Shown here one piece after another: positions 1-5,128 of a stretch of 5,128 nucleotides of DNA; within the stretch, counting starts at the first letter, position 1, and each line of letters opens with the position of its first letter. The position numbers were made by a program, and so were the translations under genes. The DNA is from Deltaproteobacteria bacterium. GTDB lineage: Bacteria > Desulfobacterota > Desulfobacteria > Desulfobacterales > ETH-SRB1. Location: positions 1 to 5,128 of the forward strand of contig JAUWQK010000119.1 in the NCBI GenBank assembly GCA_030611115.1. The letters are read 5' to 3'. The notes beneath the pieces are model-generated. The model was given only the letters and a program-made list of their open reading frames with translations. It ran no database searches and was not told the DNA's origin.

Positions 1-14
1 ATTAGCGTTTAGCT
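1..14 (-). repeat. Heptamer repeat pair, reversed copy, cut by window edge
   Basis: Two adjacent 7-bp units, ATTAGCG and TTTAGCT. Read on the opposite strand they are AGCTAAA and CGCTAAT, which match the CTAA-core units of the array at 108-142. The pair may continue to the left of the window. Bases 2-13 and 116-127 are complementary with one mismatch in twelve, so the two arrays are inverted copies about 100 bp apart. Confidence 0.55.
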
Positions 15-49
15 TTGAAAAATCAAGGTATTGCGTTAAGTAGAAATTG

Positions 50-62
50 CACCCAATGGGTG
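50..62. repeat. Small perfect hairpin (5-bp stem)
   Basis: CACCC at 50-54 and GGGTG at 58-62 form a five-base-pair, GC-rich stem with the three-base loop AAT. It is not followed by a T-run on either strand, so it is a poor intrinsic terminator. It lies between the two inverted heptamer arrays. Its function is unknown and it may be fortuitous. Confidence 0.3.
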
Positions 63-107
63 AAAGTTTGTAATAGCAAAACATTCTGTAATCATTAAAC
101 TAATAGC

Positions 108-142
108 TAACCGCTAAAGGCTAATCGCTCAATTTAGGTATT
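108..142 (+). repeat. Degenerate 7-bp tandem repeat, CTAA core
   Basis: Five consecutive 7-bp units start at 108, 115, 122, 129 and 136. Bases 3-6 of the unit read CTAA in the first four units and CTCA in the fifth. The second base is G in all but the first unit. An approximate consensus is CGCTAAT. The repeat lies in non-coding DNA and has a reversed counterpart at 1-14. It resembles in style, not sequence, the short heptanucleotide repeats described in some other bacterial genomes. Confidence 0.6.
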
Positions 143-182
143 CTGCCAATTTATAAACTGACGGAGCGAAGCGATTTCATCA

Positions 183-220
183 TTCGATGTTCAACGTTCG
201 ATGTTGGATGTTCGATGTTC
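183..220 (+). repeat. 7-bp tandem repeat, TTCGATG
   Basis: Five 7-bp units start at 183, 190, 197, 204 and 211, followed by a partial unit TTC at 218-220. The first, third and fifth are exactly TTCGATG. The second is TTCAACG and the fourth is TTGGATG. A degraded unit TTCATCA may precede at 176-182. The array lies in non-coding DNA, 140 bp upstream of the YcaO start, and does not resemble a CRISPR because there are no spacers. Confidence 0.8.
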
Positions 221-343
221 AAAAAACGATTTACTCTGCCGTTCAATATTCTCGCCAAAACGGTAAAACCTTTTAGGATCGCTTGCGCATAGCCCGAGGT
301 TTAATTAAAAGCAATTAGTGGACGAATAAACAAAGCATAATTT

Positions 344-349
344 TATAAT
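344..349 (+). promoter_or_regulatory. Possible -10 box close to the YcaO start
   Basis: The sequence is a perfect TATAAT, with only 10 nt between it and the YcaO ATG at 360. The nearest -35-like hexamer is TGGACG at 319-324, four of six bases of the TTGACA consensus with a long 19-bp spacer. If used by the housekeeping sigma factor, transcription would begin near 356 and leave a leader of only a few bases. In such AT-rich DNA a TATAAT can occur by chance, so this is tentative. Confidence 0.3.
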
Positions 350-359
350 TTCCTATACA

Positions 360-2084
360 ATGAAAAATAAGACTGAACATCCTCCATATATCAACATTGT
401 GTATAAGCTGGGCCTGAAGAATACAGAGACGGGAGTCGGGTATTTTTCATGCGATCCAGTGAAAGAAATCAGTTTTGAAGAATCAATTGAGTATTTGAGA
501 GATCATCCCTATGATACTTTTATGCATAAACATCTTTTAGATATTATCGCGAATTTTGATGAGAAAAAGATAAAGCAACTCATTAAGGAAGCAAAACAAG
601 ATGATTATACTTTATCGGCATTATTATATGAAGCTTTTCTATCATATGATAACTTCAACTTATTTAAAAAATATTTTAAATCAGAAGAAACAAAAAAGCT
701 TTCAGCTTACACTCCGCTTAACCTTATCAAATCCAGCCTTTTAGATGATCATGATCTTCATTCAGAATGGATTGCTGTTTTCAAAAGCAACGTCATCGAT
801 CATAAGCCGCTTCCAGCGCCTGATGATATCAAAATGCCGCTATTGTTCGGCAAAGAAAAACTTTCTGAGATGCAAGACAATTATGTCCATATCCGTGAAA
901 TCTATGACAAAATAGCAGGGAATTGCTCGCAGGAAAATAAATACTCTCCTACGTTAAAGGCAACTGCTCAGCATGCTCTGAACAAACTTATAGAATATAA
1001 TATTCTCACGGATGCGGAAATGAGGCATGAATCATCTCTGAGCCCTTTTGCGCTCCTAAGGAAATGGCATATCGGCCACTCCGTCAGGAACAGCCGCCAC
1101 AACTATATTTTTATAGGCGATCAAACCAGCTACGGCAAAGGTCTTTCCCTTGATGCGGCACGGGCATCATACAGCATGGAAATAGTTGAACGCAGATCAT
1201 CATTTGCCGGCTTTAACTCAGAAGGCACATTTGATTTCATAAAGGAATATCCATTAACCCATGCCAAGTACGAAGATCTAATTAAAGGTGGAAAAAACGC
1301 AGTAAACCCAAACAGTCTGGTTTTAGAAACCCCATATAACAACGAAGCGCTATTCTGGCTTGAAGGTGAACAGCAGTGTGGTCAAAGTATGCAGCCCATC
1401 CTGCTTCCAGCCCAGTGTGTGTTTCTCTTCTGCAATCTGGATGAAATCAATCTATTCAGCGGACTTGGCTCAACCGGCCTGGCGTCTGGGAATTCAATAG
1501 AAGGGGCAAAAATAAGTGCTCTATTGGAAATTATTGAACGCGAAAGCGAAGGATTATCTCTTTACACCCCCTCTCGATGCTTCAGACTTGAGGCTGAAGA
1601 CCCTCAGATCGCAAATTTATTGGAAGAGTATAAAACCAAAGGGATAGTGGTTCAATTCCAGGATATAAGCCGGGCATTCGGTGTCCCATGCTACAAGTGT
1701 TTTGTTGTCAGCCAAAACGAAGAAATCGTTAAAGGAACCGCTGCTCACCTTGATGGCAAAAAAGCTCTCATTTCCGCCTTAACTGAAACTCCTTATCCTT
1801 ACCCGAATGGATCTGCTTCAAATCCCGGCCCTGATGAGCTGCCGACGCTTTGCTTTGAAAATCTGCCCGATTACTTAACCGGTAATCCTGTTAAGGATCT
1901 GGAGATTCTTGAAACTCTGCTTATAGCTAATAACTACAAACCGCTATATGTAAACTTGACCAGAAAAGACCTTGATATACCCGTAGTAAAAGCTTTAATA
2001 CCCGGAATGGAGATGATAACGGATTTTGATCGCTTTTCCAGGGTTAACCCAAGGCTTTTCGCTAACTATCTGCAACTTTTTTAA
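360..2084 (+). CDS. YcaO-like ATP-dependent protein with N-terminal extension
   Basis: The 574-residue product has an unrecognised, mostly helical and charged N-terminal part (about 1-230) and a YcaO domain (about 235-570). The domain is shown by the ATP-binding signature SxxxExxER at S270-E274-E277-R278, by GLASGNSIEGAK (373-384) and by a second ExxER at E390-E393-R394. The segment around 459-476, with LDGKKAL and ending TE, is also typical. YcaO proteins use ATP to activate peptide backbones: azoline formation, thioamidation with TfuA, or assistance to RimO on ribosomal protein S12. The C-terminus ends NYLQLF, so it lacks the PxPxP tail of azoline-forming members. After TE at 475-476 the sequence reads TPYPYP, so the glutamine usually a few residues on is absent. 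No precursor peptide, E1-like partner, TfuA or RimO gene adjoins it. ATG 360 is the first usable start after the in-frame TAA at 327 but has no Shine-Dalgarno sequence. The substrate is unknown; family assignment is secure. Confidence 0.9.
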   Translation: MKNKTEHPPYINIVYKLGLKNTETGVGYFSCDPVKEISFEESIEYLRDHPYDTFMHKHLLDIIANFDEKKIKQLIKEAKQDDYTLSALLYEAFLSYDNFNLFKKYFKSEETKKLSAYTPLNLIKSSLLDDHDLHSEWIAVFKSNVIDHKPLPAPDDIKMPLLFGKEKLSEMQDNYVHIREIYDKIAGNCSQENKYSPTLKATAQHALNKLIEYNILTDAEMRHESSLSPFALLRKWHIGHSVRNSRHNYIFIGDQTSYGKGLSLDAARASYSMEIVERRSSFAGFNSEGTFDFIKEYPLTHAKYEDLIKGGKNAVNPNSLVLETPYNNEALFWLEGEQQCGQSMQPILLPAQCVFLFCNLDEINLFSGLGSTGLASGNSIEGAKISALLEIIERESEGLSLYTPSRCFRLEAEDPQIANLLEEYKTKGIVVQFQDISRAFGVPCYKCFVVSQNEEIVKGTAAHLDGKKALISALTETPYPYPNGSASNPGPDELPTLCFENLPDYLTGNPVKDLEILETLLIANNYKPLYVNLTRKDLDIPVVKALIPGMEMITDFDRFSRVNPRLFANYLQLF

Positions 2085-2130
2085 TAACTCAAAGCCCTAA
2101 CACTTCAGGTATCACACCCGAAGCTCATGC

Positions 2131-2136
2131 AGGGAG
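2131..2136 (+). promoter_or_regulatory. Ribosome binding site choosing ATG 2144
   Basis: AGGGAG lies 7 nt upstream of ATG 2144 and 16 nt upstream of the next in-frame ATG at 2153. The spacing favours the first start codon of the DUF2062-like membrane protein. Confidence 0.7.
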
Positions 2137-2143
2137 AAAAACA

Positions 2144-2650
2144 ATGCTTACCATGATTGCCAGGTTACTTAAGGTGCTTAACTCAGAAACAGAGCCGGGG
2201 CAGATCAGCCTTGCATTTTGTTTTGCCATGATAGCCGGCCTCACTCCTCTTTTCAGTCTTCATAATTTATTTATTCTGCTCATAGTACTGATAATCAGAA
2301 TTAATATTTCGTCATTTATTCTGGGATTGGTATTCTTTTCAGGAATCGCCTATCTTTTGGATCCGCTTTTCCACTTGATCGGTTTTGCGGTTTTAACTGC
2401 AAAACCCTTAGAAACCCTGTGGACATCTCTTTACAATATAACTTTTTTTAGACTCGAAAAACTTAATAATTCTGTTGTTATGGGAAGCCTTCTCTTCTCT
2501 TTCATATTGTTTATCCCGGCATTTATATTTTCAAAGCTGGCAATAATCAAGTATCGGAGCAATCTACTTGGATGGGTACAAAAAAGCAGGATAATACAGG
2601 CAGTTAAGGCAAGCAAACTCTATACGGCTTATCAGGCTGTATCAGAATAG
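2144..2650 (+). CDS. DUF2062-like inner-membrane protein (TIGR03546 family)
   Basis: The 168-residue product is a multi-pass membrane protein. A polar start (1-18) with PGQ at 18-20 leads into hydrophobic segments at about 21-37, 40-56, 57-84 and 110-132, then a basic tail (133-168). The stretch GQISLAFCFAMIAGLTPLF (19-37), followed by an RIN turn (52-54) and a long hydrophobic helix, follows the DUF2062 pattern of a glycine/proline-containing helix followed by further membrane segments. From memory it matches family TIGR03546, whose genes sit next to TIGR03545 genes, exactly as seen here: the AsmA-like gene starts 11 nt after this stop. The pair is therefore probably one functional unit in the inner membrane. 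The biochemical role is not established. The start is chosen by AGGGAG at 2131-2136. The YcaO gene lies 59 nt upstream on the same strand with no clear terminator between. Confidence 0.85.
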   Translation: MLTMIARLLKVLNSETEPGQISLAFCFAMIAGLTPLFSLHNLFILLIVLIIRINISSFILGLVFFSGIAYLLDPLFHLIGFAVLTAKPLETLWTSLYNITFFRLEKLNNSVVMGSLLFSFILFIPAFIFSKLAIIKYRSNLLGWVQKSRIIQAVKASKLYTAYQAVSE

Positions 2651-2661
2651 AGAGGTGTTTC

Positions 2662-4419
2662 ATGAAAACATGGATACGCTGGCAGGGTCTTTTTGCCTTT
2701 TTAGGCGTCACGGTTGTTATTTCCATTTTATGGTTTTTTTTAGTAGCTGGTTTTATAGAAAGACTGATTGAGGAATACGGTACAAAAGCTCTCGGCGCAA
2801 AAGTAGAAATAGATGAGACAGATTTATCTATTTTACCCGCAGGTCTGGAGATTATCGGGCTTCAACTAACAAATCCCGATAAACCAATGGAAAATGCCGT
2901 GGAAATTTCCAGAGTAAATTTATCGCTTGATGCCATGAACCTGCTTCGCAGAAAAATTATTATAGATGAAATGGCTGTAGAAGGAATTCAATTTAATACA
3001 CCTCGCAAGGTATCAGGAGCTGTTGTGTCCGAATCGGATATCTCACCGGCAATTTCTTTAAAATCTTCTAAAAAAATGAAGTTTCCTGAAATCGTAATGC
3101 CCGATATTGATAAACTCGACGTTGCAGAAATTTTAAAGAATGAGGAACTGGAAAGTATAAAGATGCTCGAATCAATACAGCGTGATATCGAGTCAGAAAA
3201 GAAAAGATGGGAAAAACAGCTTGATGAGCTTCTTGATGAGAAGAAGTATGCCGAATACAAAAAACAAATTAAAAATATAACGTCGAAGAAAAAAATAACT
3301 TTTGAAGGGCTTCTTGGTTCAGCAGGAGATATAGCCGGCATTCAACAAGAAGTAAAAAAAGACCTTGATAGTATAAAACAGGCGCGTCACGAATTTGAAA
3401 AATCGTTTTCCTCTTTTAAAAATCGTATAGACCTGGCATCAAAAGCGCCCATGAGAGATGTAGAACGCCTGAAACAAAAATATACTTTATCACCGCAAAA
3501 TCTTTCAAACTTTACTCAATTGCTCTTTGGGAAAAACGTATCAGAATGGACGAAAAAAGCATTATACTGTTATAATAAAATTCAGCCCTGCCTGGAAAAA
3601 AAGACTGTACAAAAAGAAAAAGGGAAAGAAGTAGTCAAACCGATCAGGGGCAGAGGAGTAAATATCCGCTTTAAGGAATATGAGCCGCTGCCTGATTTTC
3701 TCATACGACAGACAAAAGCTGGGCTGCAACTCAGATCAGGCGATATAATAAAAGGCTTGATTAACAATATAACTCCTGATCAGCATATTATGGGGGTTCC
3801 TCTTACATTTGAGTTCTCAGGTGATAATATGAAGGGCATAAAATCCGTTAAAATCAACGGCATATTGGACCACATCAAAGCCGCACAGTCCAAAGACAAC
3901 ATTTATTTTCTTATAAAGGGATATGATGTTGATAATTTAACGCTGTCTGATGAATCAAAATTACCTTTAAAAATAAATAAAGCATCTGCTGATCTCGAAA
4001 TGACGGCAATCCTGAAAGGTGATAATATTTCTGCAAACATAATCGCAAATTTGCAATCAGTAAAAATATCTTCAAATAACAAAGATCGAGCCGGCTCTAT
4101 TGTAAATACCATTGTATCTGTATTATCAGATGTATCAAAATTTTCCGCCAGGGCAGATATAAACGGAACGTTTGATGATTACAAAATTAATATAACATCA
4201 GACCTTGATAGCATTCTTAAAAATGCTCTTGAAAAGGTAATACACAAAGAAACGGAAAAACTTGAAAATAAGCTGAAAAATACAATCATGGCCAGGGTTG
4301 ACGAGCATTTGAATCAGACAAATAACAGTCTGAGGGATTTTGGAATAATTAAAGATGAGCTCAACAACCGTTTAAATTTGGGAGATAAGCTGTTAGGGAA
4401 TTTTAAGCTCCGCTTTTAA
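2662..4419 (+). CDS. Membrane-anchored AsmA-like envelope protein (TIGR03545 family)
   Basis: The 585-residue product has one N-terminal membrane segment (about 10-31) with basic residues before it, so the bulk is expected in the periplasm. Residues 32-112 read like an AsmA/TamB-type N-terminal strand domain (GAKVEIDETDLSILPAGLEI at 45-64, then NLSLD and IIIDEMAVEGI). A charged helical, probably coiled-coil region follows (about 155-260). The second half is strand-rich, with GRGVNIRFKEYEPLPDFLIR at 330-349 and an AsmA-like C-terminal pattern (NGTFDDYKINITSDLDSIL at 501-519), ending in amphipathic helices. It matches my memory of TIGR03545, the partner of TIGR03546. AsmA-like proteins are thought to bridge membranes and carry phospholipids; applying this here is inference. 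The start is supported by GAGGTG at 2652-2657, and the partner gene ends 11 nt upstream. Its only two cysteines are C303 and C310. The last 17 bp overlap the convergent ispD gene. Confidence 0.85.
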   Translation: MKTWIRWQGLFAFLGVTVVISILWFFLVAGFIERLIEEYGTKALGAKVEIDETDLSILPAGLEIIGLQLTNPDKPMENAVEISRVNLSLDAMNLLRRKIIIDEMAVEGIQFNTPRKVSGAVVSESDISPAISLKSSKKMKFPEIVMPDIDKLDVAEILKNEELESIKMLESIQRDIESEKKRWEKQLDELLDEKKYAEYKKQIKNITSKKKITFEGLLGSAGDIAGIQQEVKKDLDSIKQARHEFEKSFSSFKNRIDLASKAPMRDVERLKQKYTLSPQNLSNFTQLLFGKNVSEWTKKALYCYNKIQPCLEKKTVQKEKGKEVVKPIRGRGVNIRFKEYEPLPDFLIRQTKAGLQLRSGDIIKGLINNITPDQHIMGVPLTFEFSGDNMKGIKSVKINGILDHIKAAQSKDNIYFLIKGYDVDNLTLSDESKLPLKINKASADLEMTAILKGDNISANIIANLQSVKISSNNKDRAGSIVNTIVSVLSDVSKFSARADINGTFDDYKINITSDLDSILKNALEKVIHKETEKLENKLKNTIMARVDEHLNQTNNSLRDFGIIKDELNNRLNLGDKLLGNFKLRF

Positions 4420-5098
4420 CCATTGCTCTTGCAAGTAATAAATCTTCTCTGGTTGTAATTTTAATGTTGCACCTGCTGCCCCTGACAACCCTTACCTTTA
4501 TTCCAAGTTGTTCTACTAACATGGCATCGTCTGTACCACTAATCCCGGTACGTATGGCATTTTCATGTGCTCTTCTTATCAAGTTATATTTAAAAGCCTG
4601 AGGAGTCTGTGCAAGCCATATGTCTTTTCTTTCAATTGTATTCTCAATAAATCTTGAGCTGTTAACTCTTTTTAGAGTATCATATGCAGGTATTCCGAAT
4701 ATGCAGGCGTCATAATCAGTTGCACATGTTATACATTCTGTTAACTGTTCAGAGCGGATAAACGGACGTACGCCATCATGGATAACTACAATACTATTAT
4801 CTATAATATTATCAATTGCCAGAAGACCGTTATAAACCGAATCCTGACGTTCAGCGCCGCCAGGTACAAGGCTTACCTTTTTTTGAAAATTCCGTTGATT
4901 GAGTATAGTTTCATTACAAAACACAAAATCTTCTTCAGGAACGACAAGAAAGATTTCGTCTATAATATTACATTCATCAAATACCTCAATTGTGTGGCTT
5001 ATAAGCGGACGGTTATCAAGCAATAAATACTGCTTGCGCACATTATCGTCCATCCTTATACCCTTGCCTGCGGCTACTATTATTGCTGATACCAACAT
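4403..5098 (-). CDS. ispD: 2-C-methyl-D-erythritol 4-phosphate cytidylyltransferase
   Basis: IspD joins CTP and 2-C-methyl-D-erythritol 4-phosphate to give CDP-ME and pyrophosphate, the third step of the cytosolic MEP isoprenoid pathway. With the start at 5098 the protein has 231 residues, close to the 236 of E. coli. Visible motifs are the nucleotide-binding AAGKGIRM (9-16), KQY (22-24), GGAERQDSVYNGL (80-92), HDGVRPF (107-113), DTLK (140-143), R157 before IWLAQTPQAF, TDDA (189-192), and NIKITTREDL (211-220) with K213. R15, K22, R157 and K213 line up with the residues known to bind or act on substrate in E. coli IspD. ATG 5098 is preferred because the fold begins at once (MLVSAIIVAAG). A GTG at 5116 is in frame but lies within the 7-bp repeat, and a TGA at 5122-5120 closes the frame. 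Neither start has a Shine-Dalgarno sequence. No ispF is visible beside it; the window ends upstream. Confidence 0.96.
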   Translation of the reverse strand: MLVSAIIVAAGKGIRMDDNVRKQYLLLDNRPLISHTIEVFDECNIIDEIFLVVPEEDFVFCNETILNQRNFQKKVSLVPGGAERQDSVYNGLLAIDNIIDNSIVVIHDGVRPFIRSEQLTECITCATDYDACIFGIPAYDTLKRVNSSRFIENTIERKDIWLAQTPQAFKYNLIRRAHENAIRTGISGTDDAMLVEQLGIKVRVVRGSRCNIKITTREDLLLARAMVKSGA

Positions 5099-5100
5099 AA

Positions 5101-5128
5101 ACGGTTCACAGTTCACGGTTCACGGTTC
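5101..5128. repeat. 7-bp tandem repeat, ACGGTTC, at the ispD start
   Basis: Four consecutive 7-bp units fill the end of the window, starting at 5101, 5108, 5115 and 5122. The first, third and fourth read ACGGTTC and the second reads ACAGTTC. The array is probably longer because it runs to the last base. It lies 2 bp upstream of the preferred ispD ATG, where a ribosome binding site would be expected. Read in the ispD direction, each unit junction creates a GTG triplet. Confidence 0.85.

Larger units (their letters stand above)
1..359. other. Gene-free, repeat-rich intergenic region
   Basis: No reading frame here has a plausible length plus a ribosome binding site. The frame of the following YcaO gene is closed by TAA at 327-329. 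The longest thing I noticed on the - strand near 184 is a roughly 10-codon frame, which I do not call. The stretch holds a reversed heptamer pair at the left edge, a 5-bp-stem hairpin at 50-62, a CTAA-core heptamer array at 108-142, a TTCGATG heptamer array at 183-220 and a TATAAT box at 344-349. Weak complementary segments also occur: CCGTT at 239-243 with AACGG at 259-263, and AAACCT at 266-271 with AGGTTT at 297-302. None of these ends in a T-run that would make a good terminator. I see no tRNA or other recognisable RNA gene. Confidence 0.75.

Noticed and set aside
50..62. Intrinsic terminator
   Set aside because: The 5-bp hairpin has no T-run after it on either strand.
183..220. CRISPR array
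   Set aside because: The units are only 7 bp and directly adjacent, with no spacers and no cas genes nearby.
1..359. Short precursor peptide for the YcaO enzyme
   Set aside because: I found no frame with both a ribosome binding site and a useful length. The best on the - strand near 184 is about 10 codons, and the 59 nt after the YcaO gene hold none either.
1130..1342. 70-residue frame on the - strand
   Set aside because: It is antisense to the first ATP-binding motif of the YcaO domain and has no support of its own.
2085..2143. Promoter or terminator between the YcaO and DUF2062-like genes
   Set aside because: I see a T-rich end of the YcaO gene but no stem before it, and no paired -35/-10 boxes in the 59-nt gap.
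2988..3341. 117-residue frame on the - strand
   Set aside because: It lies wholly inside the AsmA-like gene. Its Ser/Phe-rich product is what the reverse complement of lysine/glutamate-rich coding sequence gives.
4778..5026. 82-residue frame on the + strand
   Set aside because: It is antisense to ispD, whose motifs are intact across the whole stretch. It has no recognisable domain and no clear ribosome binding site.
5099..5116. Start of ispD at GTG 5116
   Set aside because: The six extra residues come from the tandem repeat and precede the usual IspD N-terminus. ATG 5098 puts the conserved strand directly at the start.

Overview
The window looks like chromosomal DNA of an AT-rich (roughly 40% G+C by eye) Gram-negative bacterium. 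The best guess is a Desulfobacterota/Desulfobacterales-type organism. This rests on an AsmA-like envelope protein paired with a DUF2062-like membrane protein (the TIGR03546/TIGR03545 pair), a YcaO protein with a long N-terminal extension, and intergenic heptamer repeats of a kind I associate with that group. The assignment is inference from recall, not from a marker gene.

Layout. Positions 1-359 contain no convincing gene. They hold two short arrays of 7-bp tandem repeats, an inverted heptamer pair at the left edge and a small hairpin. Three genes then run on the + strand: a 574-residue YcaO-domain protein (360-2084), a 168-residue DUF2062-like multi-pass membrane protein (2144-2650) and a 585-residue membrane-anchored AsmA-like protein (2662-4419). 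The last two are 11 nt apart with good ribosome binding sites and are surely one transcription unit. The YcaO gene is 59 nt upstream with no obvious terminator, so it may be co-transcribed. On the - strand, ispD (4403-5098) converges on this cluster and overlaps the last gene by 17 bp. Another 7-bp tandem repeat (5101-5128, cut by the window end) lies 2 bp upstream of the preferred ispD start.

How the genes work. IspD is a housekeeping enzyme of the MEP isoprenoid pathway. The DUF2062-like/AsmA-like pair is of unknown function. Its architecture (inner-membrane partner plus an anchored periplasmic protein with an AsmA/TamB-like N-terminus) suggests envelope lipid handling. The YcaO protein keeps the ATP-binding signatures of the family, but no peptide substrate, E1-like partner, TfuA or RimO gene is visible beside it, so its target is unknown.

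The most unusual features are three unrelated sequences that share an exact 7-bp tandem periodicity, the repeat abutting the ispD start, and an orphan YcaO whose third family motif is rewritten and whose start codon lacks a ribosome binding site.
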